Shown here piece by piece: positions 1-8,918 of a stretch of 53,546 bases of DNA. Each line of letters starts with the position of its first letter. The stretch's first letter is position 1. The stretch covers positions 1-53,546 of the forward strand of contig NZ_JAPDPJ010000045.1 in the NCBI RefSeq assembly GCF_026013605.1, written 5' to 3'. The position numbers and the translations under genes were made by a program. The notes beneath the pieces are model-generated. The model made no database searches and was not told where the DNA came from. It saw only the letters and a list, made by a program, of their open reading frames with translations. This stretch comes from Plebeiibacterium sediminum (GTDB lineage: Bacteria; Bacteroidota; Bacteroidia; Bacteroidales; Marinilabiliaceae).

Positions 1-66
1 TTGTCATGCCACAAAAAACAGAAGCAAAAAAAGGCTAGGCTGCACCCACTTCTCTCAAAAAACTAC

Positions 67-136
67 GATTATTTGACTGAAATCGTTTAAACTCGCGTTG
101 CTCAAACAAAAACGATTTTTAATCGTCAAACTAATC
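67..136. repeat. Long imperfect inverted repeat near window start
   Basis: GATTATTTGAC (67-77) pairs with GTCAAACTAATC (125-136), apart from one bulged base, and inside it AAATCGTTT (80-88) pairs perfectly with AAACGATTT (110-118). The loop is relatively GC-rich. It looks like a REP-type intergenic hairpin. The rest of 1-302 holds no gene that I can support. Confidence 0.6.
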
Positions 137-302
137 TTGTTTTTTGGTTCACTGGCTGAGGCCGATGTAGAACCTACTAAAGAATTGAAATATTATTTTT
201 ATTTAGGACAGATGTGATTTTTAATATTTAATTGACTTTATTAACCCAGATATAATAGTTACTAAGCTTATAACCAACTCTCAAAAGTCTTGAGCCAACT
301 CT

Positions 303-593
303 TTATCTAATTACGATAGCAGTAACAATCTGATGCCCTACTTCATTGTTCAAAGCCAACATTATCCTATCCTTAAGCATCAATAGTTCATTGCGCATTA
401 CACTGGAGTTAATACTTACATACAAAGTTCCATTATGCATAAATATTTGAGTTGTGGCTCTGGCTACATTTCTTCCTATTACTTTTTCCCAGGAACGAAC
501 CACCCTGTTTTCGAGCATTTTATGATCTAAATGATCTCGTTTTAAAATCTCTGAAATAATCTCTTTTATTTTAACTGCATCTTTCTTTTCCAT
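303..593 (-). CDS. DUF721 (DciA-like) domain protein
   Basis: A 96-residue protein with the DUF721 pattern: a charged N-terminal helix, then 'RVVRSWEKVIGRNVA', a short beta region (TLYVSINSSVMRNELL) and a C-terminal helix ending in a hydrophobic strand. In many bacteria DUF721 proteins (DciA) help load the replicative helicase; that role is known for the family only and is not shown here. Its ATG overlaps the stop codon of recF by one base (TAATG on the minus strand), so the two are almost certainly cotranscribed and translationally coupled. A recF neighbour fits a replication or repair role. Confidence 0.8.
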   Translation of the reverse strand: MEKKDAVKIKEIISEILKRDHLDHKMLENRVVRSWEKVIGRNVARATTQIFMHNGTLYVSINSSVMRNELLMLKDRIMLALNNEVGHQIVTAIVIR

Positions 594-1711
594 TACGCTT
601 CACCCTCGTTATATAAAGTAAACTCCCCATTATTTACAGCATACACCACACTATCCTTTTCTATACGTTTTAAAATAGGTAAAATCCTATTTAGCTGTGT
701 ATCTGTAATAAAAATCTGATTAAAAGCATCTCCTCCAACCAATTCAATTAAACGATCTCCCCTTTCCGAATCTAATTTATCAAAAATATCATCGAGCATT
801 AATATTGGTGTTGTATTTTTATGCTGAACCAAAAACTTAAACTGCCCTAATTTCAGGGCTATTAAAAATGTCTTTTTTTGGCCTTGCGATCCTATTTTTT
901 TAATGGGATATCCATTGATTTTGAACTCTACATCATCTCTGTGAATTCCCTTGGTACTATATCCCAAAATAACATCCTTTTGGCGGGCTTCTCTTAAAAC
1001 ATTCTCAAAATCCTCTTTAAGCAGATGTGATTTATATTCAAAAGCCACTTCTTCATTACTTCCTGAAATATAATTATACACCTCGTGAAAAACCTCCTTA
1101 AGTTCGGATAAAAACACCTGTCTGGCCCGGGCAATCTTACTTCCTAAAGAAATAATCTGCATATCCCAAATGTCGAGCATATTATTTACTTCAGCATTTA
1201 AAGCATTTATTCCCTTTAAATATGCATTACGCTGTGCCAGTACTTTATTATAGGAAATCAAATATTCAAGATAGCTTTTATCATACTGTGAGATAACACT
1301 ATCAATATATTTTCGTCTTAATTCACTTCCTTCAACAATTAAACTCTCATCCTGAGGCGAAATCATCACCAATGGCAATAAACCAATATGGTTAGAAAGT
1401 TTTTCATATTCCTTTTTGTTTCGCTTAAACTGTTTTTTTTGTCCCTTTTTTAGTCCACAATAAATTTGTTCCTCTTGTCCATCCAACTCATAACCTCCCT
1501 GAATCACAAAGAAATCATTATCATGTTTAATACTTTGACTATCTATAGGATTAAAAAAACTTTTACAAAACGACATATAATATACCGCATCTAACAAGTT
1601 GGTTTTTCCGGCGCCATTGTTTCCTACAAAACAATTAATACCCTCACTTAAAACCAATTGTGCAGATTCTATATTTTTAAAATTAATCAGATGTAACTTA
1701 TTCAGATGCAT
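593..1711 (-). CDS. recF: DNA replication/repair protein RecF
   Basis: A 372-residue SMC-like ATPase of normal RecF length. RecF loads RecA at gaps behind stalled forks together with RecO and RecR. Visible motifs are Walker A GNNGAGKT (residues 30-37), the ABC signature region 'SQGQKKTFLIALKL' and Walker B 'LMLDDIFDKLD' near residue 305, followed by a D-loop. The start at 1711 gives the usual RecF N-terminus (MHLNKLHLINFKNI). It leads a two-gene operon with the DUF721 gene and is divergent from the TPR gene at 1870. Confidence 0.97.
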   Translation of the reverse strand: MHLNKLHLINFKNIESAQLVLSEGINCFVGNNGAGKTNLLDAVYYMSFCKSFFNPIDSQSIKHDNDFFVIQGGYELDGQEEQIYCGLKKGQKKQFKRNKKEYEKLSNHIGLLPLVMISPQDESLIVEGSELRRKYIDSVISQYDKSYLEYLISYNKVLAQRNAYLKGINALNAEVNNMLDIWDMQIISLGSKIARARQVFLSELKEVFHEVYNYISGSNEEVAFEYKSHLLKEDFENVLREARQKDVILGYSTKGIHRDDVEFKINGYPIKKIGSQGQKKTFLIALKLGQFKFLVQHKNTTPILMLDDIFDKLDSERGDRLIELVGGDAFNQIFITDTQLNRILPILKRIEKDSVVYAVNNGEFTLYNEGEA

Positions 1712-1730
1712 ATAAAATATTTTCAGCTCA

Positions 1731-1738
1731 CAAATGTA
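1731..1738 (-). promoter_or_regulatory. Putative -7 box for recF operon
   Basis: On the minus strand this reads TACATTTG, matching the Bacteroidota -7 consensus TAnnTTTG, 20 bases before the recF start. I see no clear -33 TTTG at the right distance. Confidence 0.4.
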
Positions 1739-1815
1739 ATTAATCCATGATTAAAATTTTAATAATAGTCCAAATCAAAAAGATTAAAAATGTTAAAGAA
1801 TTTCTAATCACATAT

Positions 1816-1845
1816 TTTGATTTTTTGACAAAAGAACTACATTTG
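1816..1845 (+). promoter_or_regulatory. Putative promoter for TPR gene
   Basis: TTTG (1816-1819) and TACATTTG (1838-1845) are separated by 18 bases, close to the Bacteroidota TTTG-N19-21-TAnnTTTG arrangement, 24 bases before the ATG at 1870. Confidence 0.5.
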
Positions 1846-1869
1846 CGTAGCAATAAAAAATAATTATCC

Positions 1870-2562
1870 ATGTCGAAAAAGGAAAAAGAATATGCTACGG
1901 AAAATAGCATGGAAAACGTTGAACATGCGTTAAGTAAAACAGAGCAATTTATAGAAGACAACCAAAAAACCCTAACTATCATAATGTTCGCCATTATAAT
2001 TATTGTTGGAGGTTACTGGGGTGCCAAAAAGCTTTACTTTTTACCAAAGGCAAACGAAGCTCAGGAATCTATGTTCTTTGCTCAAAATTATTTTGAAAAA
2101 GACAGCTTTAATCTTGCTGTAAATGGTGACGGTATGAATATGGGCTTTGTTGAAATAGCTGAAAGCTACGGAATGACAAAACCAGGAAAACTAGCTAAAT
2201 ATTATGCTGGTGTTTCATATTTACACTTAGGTGAGTTTGATAATGCTATTGAATATTTAGGAAGTTTTTCTAGCGATGATGAATTATTAAACGCTACAGC
2301 TAAAGGAGCTTTAGGTGATGCATACCTTGAAAAAGGAGATGTTGATGCTGCGATCAGTAATTATAAGTCGGCAGCTTCTGTAGACAACAGCGTTGTTGCT
2401 CCTACATACTTCTTTAAACTTGGTTTAGTATACGAAAACCAAAAGAAATATGAAGATGCTGTAGAAGCTTACACAAAAATTAAGGATGATTATAGCAAAA
2501 GTACAGAGAGCCGTAATATTGATAAATATATTACCAGAGCTCAGCTTCTTGCTAAAAAATAA
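1870..2562 (+). CDS. Single-pass membrane TPR protein
   Basis: A 230-residue protein with a charged cytoplasmic N-terminus (1-34), one transmembrane helix (about 35-51, FAIIIIVGGYWG) and TPR-like helical pairs from about 60 to the end (for example 'KLAKYYAGVSYLHLGEFDNAIEYL' near 115-140). The topology resembles the YfgM type: short inside tail, one membrane helix, periplasmic TPR domain that binds partner proteins. No signal peptidase site is obvious, so it is probably anchored. A strong terminator follows directly, so it is monocistronic. The substrate is unknown. Confidence 0.8.
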   Translation: MSKKEKEYATENSMENVEHALSKTEQFIEDNQKTLTIIMFAIIIIVGGYWGAKKLYFLPKANEAQESMFFAQNYFEKDSFNLAVNGDGMNMGFVEIAESYGMTKPGKLAKYYAGVSYLHLGEFDNAIEYLGSFSSDDELLNATAKGALGDAYLEKGDVDAAISNYKSAASVDNSVVAPTYFFKLGLVYENQKKYEDAVEAYTKIKDDYSKSTESRNIDKYITRAQLLAKK

Positions 2563-2584
2563 ACTTATTTGAAAATTTATAATG

Positions 2585-2620
2585 AAAGAGGTTGTCATTT
2601 ATGGCAACCTCTTTTATTTT
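2585..2620 (+). terminator. Rho-independent terminator
   Basis: AAGAGGTTG pairs with CAACCTCTT across a short loop and is followed by TTTATTTTT. It ends the TPR gene transcript; the ribH promoter overlaps its 3' side. Confidence 0.8.
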
Positions 2621-2622
2621 TG
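2591..2622 (+). promoter_or_regulatory. Putative ribH promoter
   Basis: TATTTTTG (2615-2622) fits TAnnTTTG; GTTG (2591-2594) lies 20 bases upstream as a near-match to the -33 TTTG. It overlaps the preceding terminator hairpin. Confidence 0.45.
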
Positions 2623-2649
2623 CATCATAAATAAATATATAAAATACTT

Positions 2650-3144
2650 ATGGCAACTAGTTTAAAAAACTTATCAGATTACGATAAAACAAAAATGCCT
2701 TCTGCAGCAAATATGAAGTTTGGTATTGTTGTTTCTGAATGGAACGAAGAAATTACTGAAGCTTTATACGAAGGCGCATATAATACTTTAGTTGAAAATG
2801 GAGCTAACCCTGAGAATATCATTAAAAAATATGTTCCTGGTAGCTTTGAATTAACAAAAGGAGGCAAATACATGGCTGATTACACTGATGTTGATGCTGT
2901 GATTTGTTTAGGTTGTGTTATTAAAGGAGACACTCCTCACTTTGATTTTGTATGTGATGGCGTAACTCAAGGTGTGACTCAATTAAATTTAGACTATTCT
3001 ATTCCATTTATTTTTGGTTTGATTACAACACTTAACATGCAGCAAGCCAAGGACAGAGCAGGTGGTATTCATGGAAACAAAGGTGATGAAGCTGCTGTTA
3101 CTGCAATAAAAATGGTGAACATGGGTTGGAGTTTAAAAAAATAA
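2650..3144 (+). CDS. ribH: 6,7-dimethyl-8-ribityllumazine synthase
   Basis: A 164-residue lumazine synthase, the penultimate enzyme of riboflavin synthesis. It condenses 5-amino-6-ribitylaminouracil with 3,4-dihydroxy-2-butanone 4-phosphate. Family signatures are 'VPGSFEL' (62-68), the glycine-rich '[17 protein letters not shown]' with the catalytic histidine at 97, and a C-terminal 'GNKGDEAA' phosphate-binding stretch. Length is normal. It stands alone, with no other rib gene in the window, and is followed closely by a tRNA cluster. Confidence 0.97.
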   Translation: MATSLKNLSDYDKTKMPSAANMKFGIVVSEWNEEITEALYEGAYNTLVENGANPENIIKKYVPGSFELTKGGKYMADYTDVDAVICLGCVIKGDTPHFDFVCDGVTQGVTQLNLDYSIPFIFGLITTLNMQQAKDRAGGIHGNKGDEAAVTAIKMVNMGWSLKK

Positions 3145-3155
3145 TTCTATATTTG
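3125..3155 (+). promoter_or_regulatory. Putative promoter of Tyr-Thr-Gly tRNA cluster
   Basis: TATATTTG (3148-3155) is a perfect TAnnTTTG box 11 bases before tRNA-Tyr. A TTGG at 3125-3128, inside the end of ribH, is a weak -33 at 19 bases. Confidence 0.5.
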
Positions 3156-3166
3156 CATCCGCTTTC

Positions 3167-3249
3167 GGGGAGATACCAAAGTGGCCAACTGGGGCGGACT
3201 GTAACTCCGCTGACTTTCGTCTTCGTAGGTTCGAATCCTGCTCTCCCCA
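3167..3249 (+). tRNA. tRNA-Tyr(GTA)
   Basis: A cloverleaf with acceptor GGGGAGA/TCTCCCC, a long class II variable arm, T-loop TTCGAAT and anticodon GTA in CTGTAAC. CCA is not encoded. Confidence 0.95.
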
Positions 3250-3291
3250 CAAGCTAATTAACAAAGGTTAATTAGAATAAAAATAAAGTTT

Positions 3292-3365
3292 GCCAATATA
3301 GCTCAGTTGGCTAGAGCAGCTGATTTGTAATCAGCAGGTCGTGGGTTCGAGTCCCTCTATTGGCT
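3292..3365 (+). tRNA. tRNA-Thr(TGT)
   Basis: Acceptor GCCAATA/TATTGGC, D-arm GCTCAGTTGGCTAGAGC and anticodon TGT within CTGATTTGTAATCAG. It is second in the cluster. Confidence 0.95.
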
Positions 3366-3380
3366 CATTTAATTTTATTT

Positions 3381-3453
3381 GCGGAAGTAGCTCAGCTGAT
3401 AGAGCATTAGCCTTCCAAGCTAAGGGTCGCGGGTTTGAATCCCGTCTTCCGCT
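3381..3453 (+). tRNA. tRNA-Gly(TCC)
   Basis: Acceptor GCGGAAG/CTTCCGC and anticodon TCC within TAGCCTTCCAAGCTA. It is last in the cluster and is followed by a terminator. Confidence 0.95.
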
Positions 3454-3457
3454 CTAC

Positions 3458-3494
3458 AAGAGCCATTTGATAATAATCAAATGGCTCTTTTTAT
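3458..3494 (+). terminator. tRNA cluster terminator
   Basis: AGAGCCATTTGA pairs with TCAAATGGCTCT over a 6-base loop and is followed by a T run. Confidence 0.85.
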
Positions 3495-3863
3495 TTCTAC
3501 TCAATTACAAGGTAATTTCAATACCAAACAATAGCAGAAAATCAGGAATAACTTGCGACTCTGATTAATCATAAAGAGAGATCATACAAGATTAACAAAA
3601 TATACAGGGGATATTCCAATAAATAAGATAGTAAAGAGAGTACTTCTCACCTTGATTATTACATTTAAAAGCGTTAAAAAGCAATCCTGAATAGCATTAA
3701 CCCATAGATTAATCTTTAATTGATTTTTTTAGATTGAATAGGAAAGTGGAACATTATAATACACGAGGTATTTAATTCCAGTCTTGTCCTTTATAGCCCT
3801 GCTTTAACACATTTACTATACAAGCTAGCAGTTTACCACACACTCATCATCATCTTATCGTGC

Positions 3864-4036
3864 AATATTCGCAAATCTATGGCGTACAGGTTGTGTACAG
3901 GTTGCGTTGCGGTTGCGACCATTTGCGATGCCGTTGCGTAGCTGTCTAGTCCCCTTTGCGATGCCGTTGCGATAAATTTGCGATAAAATGGGCTAGATTT
4001 GCGTACACTTTGCGATAAACTTGCGATGCCGGGAAT
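3864..4036. repeat. TTGCG-rich low-complexity block
   Basis: Within the gene-free stretch 3495-4085, TTGCG occurs about ten times in roughly 140 bases, several times as TTTGCGATGCCG or TTGCGATAAA at irregular spacing, plus GTACAGGTTG twice. Local GC is clearly higher than in the flanks. It is open on the minus strand but the reading has no recognisable protein pattern. The remainder of 3495-4085 shows nothing I can name. Confidence 0.6.
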
Positions 4037-4085
4037 AAATAGTGCAAAAACTGCCAATACCAGGAATATTACAAATAATCACTTA

Positions 4086-4448
4086 TTATTTATTGCTTTC
4101 ATTATTCCTCCAATTCTTATACCTATCGTTTGAATGATACAAAAACCAATCTGTTACCACCCCAAACAAATACAACAAACTAAAAAGAAGAATCAAGGCA
4201 ATAATTAAAACATAATTCTCATAAGAGTGCAGTAATTCACTTTGCTCAACTAACAATCTTAAACGAGCAGTTACATATGCAACTATTACAAATGAAGGAA
4301 TCAGGCTATAAAAAGCAAAATATTTCCGTTTAATATACTTACCAATTACATCATTAGGACAAAATAAAAAACTTATCTTCTTCCTAAAAAGATACAACGG
4401 AACCATACACACAACAACAACTATATATGCAATAATATCATTCATCAA
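4086..4448 (-). CDS. Small membrane protein, unknown function
   Basis: A 120-residue protein with three likely membrane helices: about 3-19 (IIAYIVVVVCMVPLYLF), 44-62 (FYSLIPSFVIVAYVTARL) and 80-103 (YVLIIALILLFSLLYLFGVV). The C-terminus is hydrophilic and basic. I recognise no family. It lies 21 bases downstream of the SDR gene on the same strand, so it may share that transcript. Two ATG codons are adjacent at the start and either may be used. Confidence 0.6.
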   Translation of the reverse strand: MMNDIIAYIVVVVCMVPLYLFRKKISFLFCPNDVIGKYIKRKYFAFYSLIPSFVIVAYVTARLRLLVEQSELLHSYENYVLIIALILLFSLLYLFGVVTDWFLYHSNDRYKNWRNNESNK

Positions 4449-4469
4449 TCTTAAATTAATTAAAAGATA

Positions 4470-5270
4470 CTACAACTTAAAGTACACTAACATTAGTTTT
4501 TGAAACCATCGTGAAGGCAATATATTTTTCACTTTGGGCATAATCAATTCTATAGGTGCACCAATTCTATATTTTGGTTTTAAATGTTTTTTAGATAGGA
4601 TCTTTTCTACTTTTTGAGCTACTCTAATAGGATCTCCGGCATTTTCAACATTCTCAACAGTTGTTTTACTAATTCTGTCAAACTGCTCTTTATATGGTGA
4701 ATTAGCATCAACAATGCTTTGCTTTTTATTATAGGCAACATCAGTTTTAAAATCCCCGGGCTGAAGAACACAAGCTTCAATACCAAATTGCTTTACTTCC
4801 ATACACAAAGACTCTGTCATTACATCCAAAGCTGCTTTACTTGCCGAGTAAATACCATTGTAAGGTAAGCCCGCTTCTGCCGCCAAAGAACTAATAAATA
4901 TTAGTCGCCCATTACCCTGCTTGCGCATTATCGGTAAAACAGCACTATTTACCCTCTGAATGCCATAAACATTCAATTGCATTACCTCATCAATATCTTC
5001 TGGTTTAAATGTCTCAATTGGCCCAATAGCGCCTCTTCCTGCACATTGAATTAAAACATCAATGTTACCTGCAAAATCAACCGCCTTATCAATGGCATCA
5101 TCAACAGATAATTGATTTGTAACATCCATTTTTATCCAGCTAATAGCTGATTTATTTAATTCATCCTCTACTCTCCTTCCAAATCCGACAACCTGATGAC
5201 CTTTACCTGATAAATATTCAGCAATAGCCTTTCCAATTCCCGAAGTGGCACCTGTAATTAAAATATTCAT
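4470..5270 (-). CDS. SDR family oxidoreductase
   Basis: A 266-residue short-chain dehydrogenase/reductase of the classical type. The NAD(P)-binding TGATSGIG motif is at residues 6-13, 'CAGRG' replaces the usual NNAG at 76-80, the catalytic serine is at 127 or 128, and the YSASK motif gives Tyr141 and Lys145. The C-terminal extension with a hydrophobic end (SRWFQKLMLVYF) suggests membrane association, as in sterol or lipid-type SDRs. I chose the ATG at 5270 because it places the beta-strand directly before the Rossmann glycines; a longer frame begins at 5300. The substrate cannot be told from sequence. Confidence 0.88.
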   Translation of the reverse strand: MNILITGATSGIGKAIAEYLSGKGHQVVGFGRRVEDELNKSAISWIKMDVTNQLSVDDAIDKAVDFAGNIDVLIQCAGRGAIGPIETFKPEDIDEVMQLNVYGIQRVNSAVLPIMRKQGNGRLIFISSLAAEAGLPYNGIYSASKAALDVMTESLCMEVKQFGIEACVLQPGDFKTDVAYNKKQSIVDANSPYKEQFDRISKTTVENVENAGDPIRVAQKVEKILSKKHLKPKYRIGAPIELIMPKVKNILPSRWFQKLMLVYFKL

Positions 5271-5371
5271 TTTATAATGCTTGTTTATTTTGAAGACCAA
5301 ATATAAGGAGATATATCAAAGTTCTTGTTCTTACAACAAGAGGAAAGAAAAATAAAAGATATATATAAAAC

Positions 5372-5406
5372 AAAAAAGACCTGTAAGATTATACTTACAA
5401 GTCTTT
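5372..5406 (-). terminator. tRNA-Arg terminator
   Basis: Inverted repeat (AAGACCTGTAAG pairing with CTTACAAGTCTT, one mismatch) with a T run on the minus-strand 3' side. It closely resembles the terminator at 16071. Confidence 0.75.
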
Positions 5407-5409
5407 ATG

Positions 5410-5483
5410 TGAACCGGGAGGGATTCGAACCCCCAACCTCCTGGGCCGTAACCAGGGACTCTATCCAATTAAGCTACCGGTCC
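5410..5483 (-). tRNA. tRNA-Arg(ACG)
   Basis: On the minus strand, acceptor GGACCGG/CCGGTTC, anticodon stem CCTGG/CCAGG and loop TTACGGC give anticodon ACG (read as ICG). Sequence upstream on its strand (AGATAATGC..., GTGCAAAATAAGGG on the plus strand) matches that of the tandem tRNA-Arg pair at 16107. Confidence 0.94.
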
Positions 5484-6024
5484 GTTTACCGTGTTTTGAG
5501 ATAATGCTTTTCTCAAATGCGGTGCAAAATAAGGGATAATATTTTAGAAATCCTAGTAAATACGATCATTTAATGTATAAAAAAGTACTTTTGCATTTTA
5601 TTATTAAAATTTGTTGAAGCTCCTCCTATTAACACTATACAAAGCAGACACTCTGCTAAGTAAATATAAACCATTACCTAAATGAAATAAACCTCATTAA
5701 ATACATGAAGATTTCTTTTTATTTTAACATAAAAAAAGATTAAATATATTTGCATTTAGCACTTCATATTTACTATTGATACAGTAGCATACAATAAATT
5801 GAAGCCAAACATAAAATAGAAACCCATCAGACAAATAAAGTTGTAAGAAAAATATTTAACCCAAATTTAGACTATGCAAAATACAAATTCTATATTCAAA
5901 AAATTTTTAATCATTGTAGAATTTCTACCAACGTTAAAGTTAGATACATAATGTTTACTATACCAAACTTCAATAAGATTCCAATCCTCATAAACTCCAA
6001 CAACTGATTACCTTCTGTATAAAA
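5484..6024 (+). other. AT-rich intergenic leader before histidine kinase
   Basis: No gene is supported here. On the plus strand TACTTTTG (5586-5593) and TATATTTG (5745-5752) fit the TAnnTTTG -7 box; the second would give a ~265-base leader for the kinase gene at 6025. Confidence 0.4.
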
Positions 6025-7797
6025 ATGCTTCTTAAAAAAATTCATAAAATATTATCATTGGCCATATTAATGCTTGTTTCAACCATTACTTGTTTTGCTC
6101 AAAATCCATCATACAACAATCACATTAAAAATGCCACTTCTAAATACTACGAAACCGCCCTTAAGAATCGTAATAATCACAATTATGATTCAGCCCAATT
6201 TTATTTTAAACAAGCCTTAAAGCAAGCTGAACAAGATGAAGATTACTACATGTTAGGAAGAATTTATAATGGACTTGGAACGTTATATCGAAAAACCTAC
6301 CACAACCGTGAATCCATTCATTATTACTTAAAGTCTATTGCAACAACAAAATACTCCGGGAATCAATATGGTAAAGCTATTGCAGAAAATGGTATCGGAA
6401 ATATTTATATGGGGCTGAAAGAATATAATAAAGCATTGTTTTATTATAAGGAATCAATTAAGTATGGTCTTGAAAATAACAATAACTATCACCTTGAAGT
6501 CAATTATGGAACCATTGGTGACGCTTATCTGAAACTAAATGTTCCTGATTCTGCTGAATTCTATCTCTGGAAATCGCTTCAACTTGCGAGTAAAAGAAAA
6601 AGTACAATTGCAGAGGGTATTTGTTACCAATTATTAGGAGAAGTAAAAGAACAACAAGGATTATTTAACGAAGCATACAAATATTATTCAAAAGCCTTAG
6701 ATCTACAACGCATTGAAAATGATAAACGATATTTAAGTTATGCCTTAATACATTTAGGAAACTTGTGCGAAAAGATTGGAAAATTTAAAGAGGGTGAAGA
6801 AATGCTATTGGAAGGAAAACCTCTTTCAATTGAACTCAACTCCCTAGAGGATATTATAATGGCTTACGAAGCTCTTTACAACATTTATTTTAGCACAGGA
6901 AAATATAAATTGGCCTGCGAAGAGCTTGCTATGGTTAATGCCTGGAAAGATAGCCTTTTTAACATTGAAAGTGTAAGTGCTTTAAATGATATGGAGTTTA
7001 AATATCAAACCGAACGAAAAGAGCAACAAATAGAATTGCTAACAGCTGAAAACAAAATTAGAAGCCAGCGAATGATGTTATTTATTATTATATCAATTGT
7101 TCTGGTACTTGCTATTATTGGTGGAATATTAGATTTCTTCAGGCGAAAAAAACGCAATTCAGAACAACAACTAATGCTCAAGCAACAACTTCTACGAATG
7201 CAAATGAATCCACACTTTTTGTTTAATGCATTAGGTAGTATACAAAACTATATGTATCGCAACGAAACTAAAAAAGCAGCCGGTTACCTTAACAATTTTG
7301 CATCTCTTACTCGAGCTATACTTGAACATACAACACAAGAGTATATTTCTCTTGAAGATGAAATTAAATCGCTTCGTAATTATATCATTTTAGAACAAAT
7401 GCGTACCAATCATAGTTTCGATTACCAAATTATTTACTCAGAAGATTCAGATATTGAATTTATTGAAATACCACCTATGCTAATACAACCTTTTGTTGAA
7501 AATGCCATTAAGCATGGACTTAGAAATTTAAAATATCAAGGACTGCTGCATATTTCTTTTGAAGAAGAAAACGATGCATTATTTGTTTATGTTACTGACA
7601 ATGGGCATGGTATACAACAAAATTCCAACACGCAAAAAGGCCACCGATCCATGTCTATGCAAATTTTCAATAAAAGACAAAAAATTTTATCGCGTCAATT
7701 GAAAAAGAATATCTATTTTTCGATTGAAAACCAACAAGATCTTAATCCCCAAAAAACAGGCACCAAAGTTAAAATACAAATACCCATTAAACTATGA
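6025..7797 (+). CDS. TPR sensor histidine kinase (LytS/YpdA type)
   Basis: A 590-residue kinase. Residues 1-25 are a signal peptide ending in CFAQ; 30-330 form at least six TPR units in the periplasm; one membrane helix spans about 350-370; the cytoplasmic part is a His_kinase (PF06580-type) module with 'MQMNPHFLFNALGSIQNY' (phosphoacceptor His near 396) and an ATPase domain with 'PFVENAIKHG' and 'VTDNGHGI'. It overlaps the LytTR regulator gene by four bases (ATGA), so the two form a two-component pair. The TPR sensor suggests detection of a protein or peptide partner. The envelope genes that follow are plausible targets (inference). Confidence 0.93.
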   Translation: MLLKKIHKILSLAILMLVSTITCFAQNPSYNNHIKNATSKYYETALKNRNNHNYDSAQFYFKQALKQAEQDEDYYMLGRIYNGLGTLYRKTYHNRESIHYYLKSIATTKYSGNQYGKAIAENGIGNIYMGLKEYNKALFYYKESIKYGLENNNNYHLEVNYGTIGDAYLKLNVPDSAEFYLWKSLQLASKRKSTIAEGICYQLLGEVKEQQGLFNEAYKYYSKALDLQRIENDKRYLSYALIHLGNLCEKIGKFKEGEEMLLEGKPLSIELNSLEDIIMAYEALYNIYFSTGKYKLACEELAMVNAWKDSLFNIESVSALNDMEFKYQTERKEQQIELLTAENKIRSQRMMLFIIISIVLVLAIIGGILDFFRRKKRNSEQQLMLKQQLLRMQMNPHFLFNALGSIQNYMYRNETKKAAGYLNNFASLTRAILEHTTQEYISLEDEIKSLRNYIILEQMRTNHSFDYQIIYSEDSDIEFIEIPPMLIQPFVENAIKHGLRNLKYQGLLHISFEEENDALFVYVTDNGHGIQQNSNTQKGHRSMSMQIFNKRQKILSRQLKKNIYFSIENQQDLNPQKTGTKVKIQIPIKL

Positions 7798-8540
7798 TAA
7801 AAGCAGTATTAATTGAAGACGAGCCACAATTGATGGAAACCAACAGATTGATGCTTAAACAGAACTTTCCGAACATTAAAATAGTTGGTGAAGCAGATAC
7901 TGTAAGCAAAGCTATTAATACCATACAAGAACAACAACCTCAACTTGTACTACTCGATATTGAATTAGCTGATGGTAATTGCTTTCAAGTACTAAACCAA
8001 TGTCGTCCATATACTTTTAAACCTGTTTTTATTACTGCCTATAACCATTATGCAATTAAGGCCATTAAGTTTAGTGCTATTGATTATATTCTAAAACCTG
8101 TTAACGAATTTGAGTTTTGTAATGCCATTAACACTGCTATTACATCAATTAATGAAGATGAAATAAAACTGCAAACATTCAATTTTGAACAACAATACAA
8201 CAACGAAGCAAAGAGTAAAAAATTACTATTACGCACCGCTGACTCTCTTCACCTTGTTGATATTAAAGAAATTATTTTTTGTAGAAGCGATAATAGTTAC
8301 ACTACATTTTTTCTTAATGATGGTCAGAAGATAATTGTATCTAGAAGTATTAAAGAGTATGAAGAAATGCTAAGCGAACATGACTTTATTCGTCCTCATC
8401 AGTCATTTTTAGTTAACCTTAGCCATGTAACAAAAATAGACAAAACAGATGGTGGCTTTATGGTTATGAAAAACAAGAAAGAAATACCAATTTCATCACG
8501 TCGCAAGCAAATGGTCATTGATAAACTGGATAGCCTATAA
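7794..8540 (+). CDS. LytTR-family response regulator
   Basis: A 248-residue regulator. The receiver domain (1-120) has acidic pocket residues at 9-10, the phosphoacceptor Asp55 in 'LVLLDIELADG', a conserved Thr/Ala switch region and Lys near 101. Residues 145-245 form a LytTR DNA-binding domain (LHLVDIKEIIFCRSDNSYTTFFL ... FIRPHQSFLVNL). It is translationally coupled to the kinase. LytTR proteins bind pairs of ~9-bp direct repeats about 21 bp apart; a pair with that spacing lies at 8862-8891, before the OmpA gene. Confidence 0.95.
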   Translation: MIKAVLIEDEPQLMETNRLMLKQNFPNIKIVGEADTVSKAINTIQEQQPQLVLLDIELADGNCFQVLNQCRPYTFKPVFITAYNHYAIKAIKFSAIDYILKPVNEFEFCNAINTAITSINEDEIKLQTFNFEQQYNNEAKSKKLLLRTADSLHLVDIKEIIFCRSDNSYTTFFLNDGQKIIVSRSIKEYEEMLSEHDFIRPHQSFLVNLSHVTKIDKTDGGFMVMKNKKEIPISSRRKQMVIDKLDSL

Positions 8541-8861
8541 GTATAATTAACTAATTTGTATTAATCACAAATCCAACAAATTTTTCATTTACCCAAAACG
8601 AATCCTATGTTTGCGTTTTCAATTTTGGATTATAACATCTGATAACAATACAATTTACAGTAAAACCCTTACTTATTCATAATTAACCAAAGACGACTAA
8701 AGTCGGTTCTATGCACCTTCTAAACTAATTCTTTATACTTTAATTGCGGTATAGATAAATAATTAGTGGCTATTATTCATCACCATTTAATAACACATTC
8801 TTCAACATCACCCCTTCCCAAAAATTGAACATCTATTATCTTTAGCTCAAACGCCTACACA

Positions 8862-8891
8862 TTCAAATCCAACTTCTGCGAATTCAAATTC
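8862..8891 (+). promoter_or_regulatory. Candidate LytTR operator (direct repeat)
   Basis: TTCAAATCC (8862-8870) and TTCAAATTC (8883-8891) are direct repeats with start-to-start spacing of 21 bp, the geometry of LytTR sites. They end 27 bases before a -7 box at 8919. Assignment to the upstream regulator is inference. Confidence 0.4.
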
Positions 8892-8918
8892 CCCTCAATA
8901 TAAATGTAGCTACTATCG

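Noticed and set aside
3341-3568. A 75-codon frame over the tRNA cluster
   Set aside because: It runs through tRNA-Thr, tRNA-Gly and their terminator.
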